DNA from: Boesenbergia rotunda
Taxonomy: Eukaryota; Streptophyta; Magnoliopsida; Zingiberales; Zingiberaceae
Length of the DNA stretch: 64,000 bases
Assembly: GCA_024364735.1 (NCBI GenBank)
Contig: JAGFNQ010001169.1
Coordinates: 252,112-316,111, forward strand
Reading direction: 5' to 3'
The first letter of the stretch is position 1; each line of letters begins with the position of its first letter. A model generated the notes under the pieces. That model was not told the origin of the DNA. It ran no database searches and worked only from the letters and a program-made list of their open reading frames with translations. Below, piece by piece: positions 43,802 through 55,775 of this stretch. The translations under genes were made by a program, and so were the position numbers.

Positions 43802-44742
43802 TGTGGGATCAATGAGATCGATATAGGGGGGTGAATAATGATTCAATGTTTTTGGATTAAAAGCGTGAGCAAATGCAGCGGAAATAAAAAGAGTTAAGTC
43901 AAAACAACGCTAACAACTTTATTTTTACTTGGTTTAGAGTCTGTGACGACTCCTACTCCAAGGCCCACGGTCCTTGATCATTTTTGTTAGACAATTCTAT
44001 AAGCAGCAAAATACAAAATATGCAAGTTTAAGTACAGAATGAAAAAGTAACTTATATCGACAACACTTGCTTGAAAAAGAAAGAAAGGCTTTTCGTCGTC
44101 GGAGCAGTATGTCATTGATCTCGGACTATTTCGACGCAACGAACTTGAGCACAGAGAGCGTAGAACTTGATTGCAATTGATTGAAAGTGATGTAGAATCG
44201 CTTCCAAGACTGAGGGGGCGAACCTCCTTATATACTGGCACTCGGGTGCCTGAGTGCGCATAGCGGAGCCCTCCATGTCAATGCTTCAGTCGCATCGTGA
44301 TCCGTTGACTCGGCCAAACTTTATCCTCTCTCGGGCACCTAAGAGCTCTGGGGCAATTAGCAGTCACCAACTCAGCTTCGCCAAAGCTGAGAAAACTGCA
44401 ATGGGGCACCCGAGACCTCTCGTACGCTTGTATACACGGGCACCCGAGTCCTCTTGGGTGCCTAAGCTCCTAGGCGTGTCCTCTTGGGTGCCTAACCTCT
44501 TGGGCGCCCTAGACCTCTCGGGCGCCTCAAAGGTTGTTGATCTCCAAAACTTCAGCTACATCACAGGGTTAGTCCGAAATACAAATAACATATAAAGTAT
44601 ATAAATATAATGCATGTTTGACAGTAGGAGCTCTCCGATCCTGACTTTGGATTTCAAATGAAATCCTAGGTCAGACCGACACCTATTGATCCCTCTTTCG
44701 AGGAACACGTCCTCACCTACTCGACTCTCGAGATGTTACCTT
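43802..44742 (-). repeat. S4 LTR, left piece
   Basis: Starts TGTGGGATC beside the primer site. TATA box (minus CAGTATATAAGG) near 44226-44237, with repeated CACCCGAG/CTCGGGTG words upstream of it (44237-44530), including dyad-like CACTCGGGTGCCTGAGTG. Confidence 0.75.
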
Positions 44743-46425
44743 TGTAGGGATCTACAGGTAAAAATATTTAAAATCACAGTGGAAATAAGGTCCCTCGAGC
44801 GATCCATACGAAAGAAAAACTCATACAAAGTGATCTACAATTCCTATCTTATAGGAATACCTTTGTCGCGTGCCCTTCGCTTATCCCGCTAGTCCTTTGG
44901 TTCACCGGATCTCTTACACGATCAAGTGTCCGTGTCTCTATGCGTATCCACACGAACACGATCTACTCCTCGAAGAGGAACCACCTTAGTTGTGCTAGCA
45001 ACTTGGGATGGTTCACAAAGCACAAGAACCTCCACTAGGGAGTTATGGACAAGGAGGAAGAAAGAAGAGGAAGAGAGATGCACATACTCTAGCCTTTGAC
45101 AAGGGGGGGGGGGTATTTATACTCATCTAATGAATACCAAGGGTCTATGTCCCTTGAGCTCCTCTCATCTTAATGCTAATAATACCCAATGAATACCAAG
45201 TCTCTTGGTGTTCCTTGAGACTCTTAATATTCTATTCATCTAATGAATAGAATGTCTCTTAGCCTTCCTCTTAAATAATATTTTATTAAACTCATTAATG
45301 AATATTATCCATAAATAAGTGGTTGAGTCTAATCTAGATGAGACTAACTCAAATTAGACTCAATCCCATAATCTAATTAGATTCACTTGAGTCTAACTCA
45401 ATTAATCCAATTCGAATCAAATCTTAGTCAAACCAAGATCAATTAATCTCCGAAGCATCGTGTCCTTAGTGTGTGACCCAATAGGTTCTCGTAATGTTGG
45501 TAATGTGCCTAAACGCTTTAGACACATAAGCAATGAGTGGCATCTAGCAATGCATCATTGCTACCCAAGTAACAAGAAGAGTCGAGATCCGACTAAACCT
45601 CCGAGACTATGATAATGTATGACCTTGTCCTTCTATCCTTGATATCTTAGATTGACCAATGTGGCATAGACCGTATCATCCTCAATCAATCTATGTGTTT
45701 CTTGATCCCTGAGTAGACTCACTCAAACAAATGAGCTCAATATCTTATATTGACTCATTTGAGCATGACCATGCGTTTCAGTAGTCCTACTCGATCAAGG
45801 GGCCCACAGTTATCTCTCCCGTCATATGGGAGGGATAGATCCCATCTACATCACTCACATCCCTCCGCATAATTCATTACATACCCAGTGATCGCCTTTA
45901 TAGTCCACCCTATTATGGGTGACGTTTGACGATACCAAAGTACATAACTCCTTATGTAGGGAACCGTAGTGACTTCAGGTCTAAGGACTATTCATACTAA
46001 TAGTCACATGAGAAAGTTTATGACACTCATATAACAATCTATAAAACTTTCTCATGGCGGGTCAATTCAGTACACATTCTCCAATGTATACCTATGTGTC
46101 AACTTGATATCACATATCCATGACTTGTGAGCTCAAGTCATCAGTTGACTACATGCTAGTCTCCATGCATTAATATTATCCTTGAATATTAATACTTGAC
46201 TAGGAATGGTTTAGTGTAATGTTCTCTACATTATCTCACTATCGATTCAACCAATCGATATAATGTAGATAACAACCTACTACCCAAGGACATTATTATA
46301 CTTAGTTATTTGGCACAAATACAAAGTAAGTATAATAACCAAACATGCCTTTATTAATGATAGAATATGATACAAAAAGTCCCTAGTCAATCATCACATA
46401 ATTGGCTTTAGGGCTCCTACTAGCA
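44743..46425 (-). repeat. C3 3' LTR (1683 bp)
   Basis: Begins TGTAGGGATC, ends CTACTAGCA. TATA box minus GTATAAATACC at 45112-45122, directly beside an 11-base G run (45103-45113). The polypurine tract abuts at about 46426-46436. Confidence 0.9.
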
Positions 46426-46439
46426 ATCTCCCACTAGCA

Positions 46440-48215
46440 CTAGTGCCAATCACTGTAATATCTAATACCCAGTGACCTGGTATGACCATCATGCTTCTTT
46501 TGTGCCAAAGCTATAGTCAAAGGATCCACGATGTTAGCATCTGTGGGTACTCTGCATATCCTCACATCTCCTCTATCGATGATCTCTCGAATGAGATGGA
46601 AACGCCGTAGTATGTGTTTGGTCTGCTGATGTGACCGAGGTTCCTTAGCCTGCGCAATAGCCCCATTGTTGTCACAATAGAGGTCTATCGGGTCTACTAT
46701 ACTAGGAACCACACCAAGCTATATAACGAACTTTTGGATCTAAACAGCCTCTTTTGCCGCATCAGACGCGGCAATATACTCGACCTCTGTTGTAGAATCT
46801 ACGATTGTGTCTTGCTTCGAACTCTTCCAGCTCACAGCGCCACCATTCAGGCAAAATACATATTCTGACTGCGATATGAAATTATCCCTGTCTGTTTGGA
46901 AGCTTGCGTCACTATAACCTTTTACAGCTAGCTCCTCATCGCCTCCAAATATTAAGAAATATTCTTTCATCCTTCATAAGTACTTAAGAATATTCTTGAT
47001 AGCTGTCCAGTGACTTTCACCTGGATCTGACTAGTACCTGCTCGTCATGCTCAAAGCATACTAAACATCTGGTCGAGTACAAAGCATGGCGTACATGATA
47101 GACCCTATAGCGGATGCATAAGGGATCTGATTCATACGGTCTCTCTTCTCCTTAGAAGAGGGACCTTGAATCTTCGAAAGACTCACACCATGTGACATTG
47201 GCAGAAATCCCTTCTTGGAATTCTGTATGGCAAAATGATTAAACACCTTGTCAATATATGTACTCTGACTTAAGCCAAGCAATCTCTTAGATCTATCTCT
47301 ATAGATCTTGATGCCTAGGATATAGGCTGCTTCACCTAAGTCTTTCATTGAGAAACAATCCCCTAGCCACGTCTTCACAGACTGTAGTGAAGGGATATCA
47401 TTCCCAATGAGGAGTATGTCATCTATATACAAGATCAGGAAGACAACTGTGCTCCCACTAACCCTCTTGTAGACACAGGGTTCATCTTCATTCTTGATGA
47501 AATCAAATGCTTTGATTGCATCATCGAATCGAAGATTCCAGCTTCGAGAAGCTTGCTTTAGCCCATAAATGGACCTTTGTAATTTACATACCTTCTAGCA
47601 TGCTATGGATATACAAAACCCTCAGGTTGTGTCATGTACACATCCTCGAGTAAATTCCCATTTAGGAATGCGATTTTGACATTCATCTGCCAGATCTCGT
47701 AGTCATGGTAAGCTGCAATAGCAAACATGATCCGAATAGACTTAAGCATCGCCACTGGTGAAAATGTTTCATCATAGTCGATACCATGAATTTGTTTAAA
47801 ACCTTTAGCTACCAATAGCCCTTTATAGGTATACATGCGTCCATCCATGTCAGTCTTTCTTCTAAAGACCCACTTATACCCTATGGGTTTAATTCCCTAG
47901 GGTGGATCAACCAAAGTCCATACTTGGTTAGTGTACATGGATTTCATTTCGGACCTCATGGCTTCTAGCCATTTCTCAGAATCTGGGCTCATCACAGCTT
48001 CTTAATAGGATGTAGGCTCATTCAACTCAATATGCGTAACGTCATTATGGTCAGACAAGAAAAATGAATATCTCTCAGGTTGAAGACGTATCCTATTAGA
48101 TCTGCGAAGAGGTTGGTCTACTTGAACAGCTTATTGTTCCACAACTTCTTGTGCAACAATCTCATGATCCACAACATCTTGTGGTGCCTGTTCAATGTCC
48201 ATTAAGGTCTCAATA
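46440..48215 (-). pseudogene. pol: C3 reverse transcriptase and RNase H
   Basis: Pieces in minus order: linker and RT start (48215-47850), RT frame 47848-47603 (GIDYDETFSPVAMLKSI, WQMNVKIAFLNG with the catalytic Asp changed to Asn), then YIDDILLIGND at 47432, MKDLGEAAYILGIKIYRDRS, and RNase H (GYSDASFQTDRDN at about 46910, CDNNGAIAQAKEP at about 46680), ending at 46440. RT wording is of Angela type. Multiple stops and frameshifts. The upstream half of the polyprotein lies beyond S3. Confidence 0.88.
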
Positions 48216-48220
48216 CTATC

Positions 48221-49196
48221 TGTAAGTACCCCTGGTTGGTTTTGATGTGATCAACCGATTTAAGTTAGGTCCTGGTATATTTAATCCCTCTGCTATGTGT
48301 GCAGGAGCTTAGGTACGGAGGAAGTCGAGCGTAAGACGTAGCGGACGAGAAGGATTGTACGGGGAAGTGAGCCGATGGACTCGGTACAATCCGAGGGACG
48401 TGGAAGGTCCGGAAGAGTACGTCGGTGGAGCGAGAAGGACGCGTGCGGTGTCCGAGGGACGAGAAGTCGGGAGGAAGGACGCTCGAGGGGCGAAAGGCCG
48501 AAGTCGGATTCGGGTGAGCCTAACTCCGGTTGGCTGGAAATCACCCAGAAGACGAAGAATCAAAAAGACTGGTCCAAGCGCCCAAAAGAAAAGAGAAATT
48601 TATTTGGTACTGGTCCAAGCGCCCAAAAGAAAAGAGAAAATTATTTGGTGCCAAGAAGATTCGAACCTGTGACCCCACTGCTAGATGTCTCCATACTTAC
48701 CGAATGTGATAAACAGGTGATGTGAATAAGTTGATGTGAGCCGAAGATAAAGTTAATCACCTGCTGCGAATAGAAGCAAAGTTTTAATTAAACTTTATCT
48801 TTTAAAGGATAACCTTATCCTTTAATCAGATCTAATGGATGCAGTTTAATCTCATCCAAGATTAATTGTCCAGATTATATCCATGGATCAACGGTCAAGA
48901 GAAAATTCATCAAAAATCAACAATCCAGATTTATTGTCTTAGGCTATAAATAGGCTTAGAGATTTAGCTTTAGGAATCAATCATTTTTATTCATTCTTGT
49001 AAAATTTCTAAAAGTCTAGTGTGCTATTTTTGTAAGGCTTCTCTGCCACAAGGAGATTTTTATTGAGCGTCCACTGCCTTGGAAGCAACGTCCTTAGCTT
49101 AGTTGCGACCAAGTTTTTTTTAAGAAGTGCCTTCCATTTTCATAATTTTCTTTCCCGTCTATTCACCCCCTCTAGCCGGTCCAACCCGATCCAACA
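48221..49196 (+). repeat. S3 5' LTR (976 bp)
   Basis: Starts TGTAAGTACCCC, ends GATCCAACA. It has a direct repeat of about 42 bases (48569 and 48610), a tRNA-like T-arm in antisense (about 48655-48680), a TATA box CTATAAATAGG near 48945, and the U5 block GGCTTCTCTGCCACAAGGAG near 49037. Confidence 0.9.
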
Positions 49197-49198
49197 AG

Positions 49199-49210
49199 TG
49201 GTATCAAAGC
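49199..49210 (+). other. S3 primer-binding site
   Basis: TGGTATCAAAGC, identical to that of S1. Confidence 0.85.
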
Positions 49211-49259
49211 CAAGGTCGCCGCAGAAGGACTAATTGCCGACTGCAGCAATTTCGAGAAA

Positions 49260-50626
49260 ATGTTTGGAGCCGTAATCTACCCCCTGAAATTTGAGGGGGA
49301 GTTCGCGATGTGGAAGCGCCGAATGCAGGTATTTTTTAAAATAGATATTGAACTGCTACTAATTATGAAAAATGATTTTTCAGTTCCTAATGACAACAAC
49401 GACAAGGATAAAGAAATAGAGTCGTGGACCAAGAAGGAGCAAGCTGACTTTGTAGCAAACGGCAAAGCGGAGTTTCATCTGCTAGCCGTTCTTCCCGTGC
49501 AAGAAGTTAACTGCATCAGGAATTACAACTCGGCAAAAGAGCTCTGGGAGAAATTCTTGGAATTACATGAAGGTACCTCAGATGCAAAATTGGCACGACG
49601 AGACCTTCTTCGAAGCCAACTGACAAACCTCCGGATGGAGAATCAGTTGCACATCTACATGCTAAGGTAAAAGAACTAATCACCGACCTTGAGAACCTCG
49701 GAGAAAAGGTAACAAGTCGCGATGCTCAAAGGTACGTCTTAAACTCATTTCCGAGAACCCCGGAATGGACCTCGGTCATCGATGCATATTTTATTTCGAA
49801 AGATTTAACGGTAAGTACATTGGAGCAATTATTTTCTACTTTGGAACTTCACGAATCTCGTTTTGTAGAAAAGAATAAGAAAGCAGGCATCGTCGCACTG
49901 AACACAAGGAAGATCCAACTCGACGAGGAATCCTCGACTGACGACGAAACAACAAAAATGGTAAGTTCTTTTAAAAGTTTTTTTAAAGCTAACAAATTTT
50001 CAAGAATGTAGAAAAGAAGACAGTCCCTAAAGAAGCGAATAATCAGATGCTACTACTGTAAAGAGGAGGGACACCTGAAGGACCAATGTCCTAAACTCAA
50101 AAACCAGCCAAAGAAGAAAAAGGCACTGAAGGCCACCTGGGATGAGTCCTCATCAGAAGAGTCGGAAGGTCAAGAATACGCGGGACTTGCGCTGATGGCA
50201 AATCATCAAGAAGGGAGCACTGATGAAGGGGGAGAGACGTCAGAAGAAACCGATGATGAAAGAGGAACCTCGCTTTTCGAAAGCAACCCGGTAAGTGAGG
50301 TTTGTTTTCTTCCTCATGATCAATTATATGCAGGAGTTAAAGCCTTGCTCAAATCTAATTGTAGATTAGAAAAAGAAAATTGAAAATTGAAAAATGAATT
50401 AACACTTACATTCTCTTCTGATATTTTGAAAAATGAAAATGATAATTTGAAAAACTTAGTGCAAAAATTAGAACTTGATATTGCATATTTACGACAAAAG
50501 AAAAATAGCTTTCCCGATAATTTAAATTGGTATTTTAAAAACCACAAGGGTCAATTTAAAAAGGTACCCAAAAGTTATATTCCGCCTAAGTTTTTAATTA
50601 ATCCTGTAGACAGGAACTTATTTTGA
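49260..50626 (+). pseudogene. gag: S3 gag
   Basis: ATG at 49260 opens MFGAVIYPLKFEGEFAMWKR. The capsid part continues to a frameshift near 49660, after which the second frame reads LENLGEKVTSRDAQRYVLN. A TAG at 50009 precedes the CCHC knuckle CYYCKEEGHLKDQC (about 50055-50096) and KKALKATWDESSSEES. A TGA at 50381 interrupts the coiled coil (LKNLVQKLELDIAYLRQK), ending at 50626. It is a short Sirevirus gag; nothing resembling protease follows. Confidence 0.85.
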
Positions 50627-51315
50627 GTTCCTAAATTTGTATTAAACTGATAATTTTTTTTGTTATTATTATGTGCGCATTTTGTTTCTCTAACAAAAAT
50701 TATGTCTTTATTTTTTTTATGCACAATTATGTTGTCTATCTACTGGAACTTCTTTCAAAATTTTTCGAATATTTTTTTTTCCTCGAAATTTGAAATTACG
50801 AGTTTAGGGGAAAGACTCATTATAATTTTTTTTTCAAAATTTTCAAAGTATTTTTTCCAATTTTTTAAAATTTATTCTTCAAGAACTCTTATGTGTTGGT
50901 TTGTCATTTTTGGACTTGATGAACACATTTAAAGCTGATTTTTTTTTTCAAAACATATCTTTCTCTTCGACTTTGATGAAAATATTCAAATTTTTTATAG
51001 ATATTCAATTTTTTTAATGAATTGTTTCAAAATTTGATAGAAAAACATTTTAGTATCAAAGGGGGAGAGTAGGACTGTAAATTTAAAAAACAATTCTAAA
51101 AATTCAAAAAAAAATTCTCTCTAATTAATTTTCTCCATTTTTTTGATGTGATCAAAGGGGGAGAAATAGGGTTAAGTTAAGGGGTAAACTTTTAATTTAC
51201 TTTAAATTTAAATTTTTTGAACATAAACTGTTTACATTATTATATATATATATATTTATTTTATTTTGTTTATCCTAACTTAACTCGGATTGATACACAT
51301 TAAAAAGGGGGAGAT
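50627..51315 (+). other. S3 AT-rich 3' interior
   Basis: T- and A-rich, no gene. GGGGGAGA occurs three times (51061, 51159, 51306), the last being the polypurine tract before the LTR. Confidence 0.65.
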
Positions 51316-52286
51316 TGTAAGTACCCCTGGTTGGTTTTGATGTGATCAACCGATTTAAGTTAGGTCTTGGTATATTTAATCCCTCTGCTAAGTGTGCAGG
51401 AGCTTAGGTACTGAGGAATTCGAGCGTAAGACGTAGCAGACGAGAAGGATTGTACGGGGAAGTGAGCTGATGGGCTCGGTACAATCCGAGGGACGCGGAA
51501 GCCGCGGAAGAGTACGTCGGTGGAGCGAGAAGGACGCGCGTGGTGTCTGAGGGACGAGAAGCCGGGAGGAAGGACGCTCGAGGGGCGAAAGGCCGAAGTC
51601 GGATTTAGGTGAGGCTAACTCCGATTGGCCGGAAATCACCCAGAAGACGAAGAATCAAAAAGACTGGTCCAAGCGCCCAAAAGAAAAGAGAAAATTATTT
51701 GGTACTGGTCCAAGCGCCCAAATGAAAAGAGAAAATTATTTGGTGCCAAGAAGATTCGAACCTGTGACCCCACTGCTAGATGTCTCCATACTTACCGAAT
51801 GGGATAAACAGGTGATGTGAATAAGTTGATGTGAGCCGAAGATAAAGTTAATCACCTGCTGCGAATAGAAGCAAAGTTTTAATTAAACTTTATCTTCTAA
51901 AGGATAACCTTATCCTTTAATCAGATCTAATGGATGCAGTTTAATCCCATCCAAGATTAACTGTCCAGATTATATCCATGGATCAACGACCAAGAGAAAA
52001 TTCATCAAAAATCAACAATCCAAATTTATTGTCTTATGCTATAAATAGGCTTAGAGATTTAGCTTTAGGAATCAATCATTTTTATTCATTCTTGTAAAAT
52101 CTCTAAAAGTCTAGTGTGCTATTTTTGTAAGGCTTCTCCGCCACAAGGAGATTTTTATTGAGCGTCCACTACCTTGGGAGCAACGTCCTTAGTTGCGACC
52201 AAGTTTTTTTTAAGAAGTGCCTTCCATTTTCATAATTTTTTTTCCGTCTATTCACCCCCCTCTAGCCGGTCCAACCCGATCCAACA
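51316..52286 (+). repeat. S3 3' LTR (971 bp)
   Basis: Nearly identical to the 5' LTR, with the same direct repeat, T-arm-like segment (about 51748-51773) and TATA box. Confidence 0.9.
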
Positions 52287-52291
52287 CTATC

Positions 52292-53188
52292 TGCATCTTG
52301 AACTTCTTCAAGATGGATTTTACTCCCACTAGTTCTTCTAAAAATAAACTCCTTTTCTAGAAAAACACCATTTCTAGCGACAAACACTTTGTCTTGTGTG
52401 GGATTGTAAAAGTGATATCCCTTCGTTTCCTTGGGGTATCCTACAAAATAGCACTTATCATATTTGGGTCCTAGTTTATTTGAGACTTGACGTCGAACAT
52501 AAACCTCACAACCCCAAATCCTCATAAAAGACATGGTGGGACTCTTCCCAGTCCATATCGTATATGGTGTCTTTACGACATCCTTTGATGGAGTTCGGTT
52601 AAGCGTGAAAAGAGCAGCATCTAGAGCAAATCCCCAGAAGGAAGTAGGAAGGTCTGTTTAACTCATCATTGATTGTACCATGTCTAATAGAGTACGATTT
52701 CTCCGCTCGGACACACCATTCTACTGTGGTGTTCCAGGTGGAGTGAGTTGGGATATGATCCCACACTCTGCTAGATGGTCACGAAACTCTTGGCTAAGGT
52801 ATTCACCACCTCGATCTGATCGAAGCATCTTGATACTTTTGCCAAGTTGGTTTTGTACTTCACTCTTCAATTCTTTGAACTTTTCAAAGGATTCTGACTT
52901 GTGTTTCATGAGATACACATAGCCATATCTACTGACATTGTCAATGAAAGTGATGAAGTACTGATAGCCTCCTCTAGCTGCGATATTGAAGGGGCCACAT
53001 ACATCAGTATGTATGAGTCCTAACAAGTCTGTTGCTCTTTCACCGTGTCCACTAAATGGAGTCTTGGTCATCTTGCCTAGAAGATAATATTCACATGTCT
53101 CATATGATTCAAAATCAAATGAGTCCAGTAATCCATCCTTATGGAGCTGGGATATACGACTCTCATTTATATGTCCTAAGCGACAATG
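52292..53188 (-). pseudogene. pol: C3 integrase
   Basis: Frame 53071-52724 holds the core: LLGLIHTDVCGPF, then FIDNVSRYGYVYL, with MLRSDRGGEYLS carrying the second Asp. It ends by frameshift near 52724. The downstream part includes WNGVSERRNRTLL (third acidic residue) and frame 52534-52262 (IWGCEVYV, CYFVGYPKETKGYHF). Integrase inserts the cDNA. S3 lies just after the acidic linker EEVQDADS. Confidence 0.85.
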
Positions 53189-53870
53189 TCAGAGATATGT
53201 TTGGTTCGTATCATTGGGTTTGAACCGTTTGGTATTTATGTTATAGATTGGGTTCTCAAGGTCTAGAACATCGAGTGCATTCATAAGTGGTGCATTACAA
53301 TAGAACATGTCATTTAACATGATAGAACAATATTTGTCCTTTATGATAAATAAAAAGCCTTTCTTGTCCAAACAAGATACTGAAATTATGTTCTTAGTCA
53401 ATGTAGGTACATAAAAGCACTCCTCTAGTTCTAAGATAAGCTCAGTGGGCAAAGACAAAGAATAAGTTCCTACAGCTATGACAGCGACTCTTGCTCCATT
53501 GCCTACTCGTAGGTCCACTTCGCCCTTTGTCAATGATCTAGCCCTTTGAAGGCCCTGCACATTAGTACAAATGTGAGACACGCATCCGGTATCTAATACC
53601 CAAGAAGAAGAGATAGATAGATTGACTTCTATAACAAAAATACTTGAGGCAGAAGTCTCACTTCTTTTCTTCTTTACTTCCTCTAGGTAATGTTTGCAGT
53701 TCCTCTTCCAATGTCCGATCTCACCACAATGGAAGCAGGTCCCTTCCTTAGGCACCTTATCTTTAGCCTTGGATGTAGTAGAGTTGGTCTTGCCTTTGGC
53801 TTGGGTCTTACCCTTGCCTTTAGGCTTCCATTTGCCTTTGCCCTTGTGTACCATCAGTATATTACTGGTT
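53189..53870 (-). pseudogene. pol: C3 gag zinc knuckle and protease
   Basis: 221 codons open. A Lys/Gly-rich start, CCHC knuckle CFHCGEIGHWKRNC (residues 40-53), then the protease WVLDTGCVSHIC (DTG at 88-90), with GNGARVAVIAVG and a C-terminal part running toward integrase (NQTYL). The layout is the same as in C1. The frame is continuous with gag only through a stop. Confidence 0.85.
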
Positions 53871-54484
53871 TTGGTTTTCTTGAGATTAGGTTCAACAGTT
53901 CATAACATGCTGAGCATCTCAGGCAAAGGCTTGTCAATTTCATTCATGTTGTAGTTCATGATAAATTGATTATACCCCTCCGGCAACGATTACAGGATAA
54001 GGTCCATTGCCAATTCTTGGCCCAATGAAAATACTAGTCTTTCAAGGTTCTCGACATACCCAATCATCTTGAGTACGTGAGTTCCTACAGGAGTTCCTTC
54101 TTGCATCTTGCATGCAAATAGGGCTTTAGACACCTCAAACCTCTCGTGCCTAGCTTGCCCTTGATATAGTTGCTTTAGATGCTCAACCATCTCATATGCA
54201 TTCATGTTGTCATGTTGCTTCTGAAGCTCAGAGTTCATGGTGGCAAGTATAAGGCATGATACATCAAGTGCATCATCCTGATGCTTCTTGTAAGCATCCT
54301 TTTCGGCACGGGTAGCGGTAGCGGCGGGTGCTTCTAGAAGAGATTGCTCTAGGACGTATAGTTTTCATTCTTGTTTGAGGACTATCCTCAAGTTTCTGTA
54401 CCAGTCCAGGAAATTAGCTCCGTTGAGCTTGTCCTTCTCAAGGACAGATCGTAGAGAAAGAGTATTTGACGTGTTAGATGACAT
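53871..54484 (-). pseudogene. gag: C3 gag capsid part
   Basis: ATG at 54484 starts MSSNTSNTLSLRSVLEKDKL; NFLDWYRNLRIVLKQE is followed by a TGA stop, then the frame continues (HQDDALDVSCLILATM, QARHERFEVSKALFACKMQEG). Another stop comes after AMDLIL. It is homologous to the C1 gag across its length. Confidence 0.85.
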
Positions 54485-55761
54485 GGTGATCTACAACAGT
54501 AAAATTATACAGAAATAAGTATCATATCTAATTCATTTAATTAGTCCTTTAATTAAATGATGCTCCCACTGAATCGTAGAGCTTTGGTTGGGGCTAGTCA
54601 TGGATGTAGGCAAACTCAATTTACCAACATTACTAGCTCCAAACCAAATAGCAATCATTATTCATGTGGGACAAGATCCATATATACTTCATCTTGAGTT
54701 AGCTTTGGCTAATCGCCCAAGACTTGGTATAATTAGGTAGGTAACATTTTACCAATTACATCTCATGCAACTCTTTGAAACAAAGGGTTAAGATCTACAT
54801 TACACATCATCTTGAGTTTGCTTTGGCTAATCGGCCAAGACATGGAATAATTATTCTCTTACCCAATTTTCTCAACTTTTGGGATATGCCTTCAAGTTTC
54901 TCAATCTAATTGAGGGGACTTAGTTAAGTCTCACCCAAAGTTTGATAGCGGGACATCACAATTATCCTCTCGCACTCTACCAAGATAAAATGTGTCACTT
55001 TGCTTTTGCAAACCCAACAACAAATGATCGAGGTAGTTTATGAGTACCAAACTTTGGTAGACATATCGAGTTGACTTAATTGAGATAACTATTTATCTAA
55101 TCATGCATCACATACACACATTGCATATATCAATATATAAGCGATAAAACGTGACATGGTTATGGCCCGTATACTACGATCTTCTCAAGCCAATGAGAGG
55201 ATCGATGGTCAACCTAGGGATAACATCTTCTCCAAGTGCATCCTTTGGTCGTCATGTGTCATCGGCATCCTTCTTGTAACTTCATTATTCAATGGACACT
55301 CCACTCCTCATTTTGTACATTACAATTTAGGAAAACTCGAGTTATATTCGAGTCTAAATCTATTTTTACAACTAGAAAAATAGAGATAAGGTATGACACG
55401 CAGGCCGTATTATGAATTACAACATGCACACACACACATATTCATCCAATCATATTGGGGTTAAGGCCATAACCATGCACCATGTCATCAATCACTTACA
55501 ATAGATTTAGGACATCAATTTTTATTATGATTGTAAAAATGCTCATGAGCTAAAACCATAGGTTATAAAATTTGTCGAGTACATTCGCATCATAGGACAC
55601 TTTCATATTTCATATGATGATGCTATAGACTTTTAGTTTGATCAACACAAACTTTTGTATCTCGACAAATGCTCATACATTATACAATCTATAATAAAAT
55701 TATATCCTACTTCTATATCACATATAAAAGTTTTCTAAACTTTATATGATCTTTCGCAAGT
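54485..55761 (-). other. C3 untranslated leader
   Basis: About 1.3 kb with no gene. A phrase like ATCTTGAGTTAGCTTTGGCT recurs (about 54690 and 54800). Shorter than the C1 leader. Confidence 0.65.
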
Positions 55762-55774
55762 GGCTCTGATACCA
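55762..55774 (-). other. C3 primer-binding site
   Basis: Minus TGGTATCAGAGCC, a perfect copia tRNA-Met site next to the LTR edge. Confidence 0.85.
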
Positions 55775-55775
55775 C

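Larger units (their letters stand above)
48221..52286 (+). mobile_element. S3: Sirevirus-like gag-only element inside C3
   Basis: LTRs 48221-49196 and 51316-52286 with a perfect CTATC duplication (48216-48220, 52287-52291). The interior is only 2.1 kb: primer site, gag, AT-rich spacer and polypurine tract. No pol motif is visible. Removing it restores the C3 polyprotein order. Confidence 0.92.

Noticed and set aside
48660..48680. A functional tRNA gene in the S3 LTR
   Set aside because: Only a T-arm-like segment is present; no acceptor stem, D-arm or anticodon arm could be traced.
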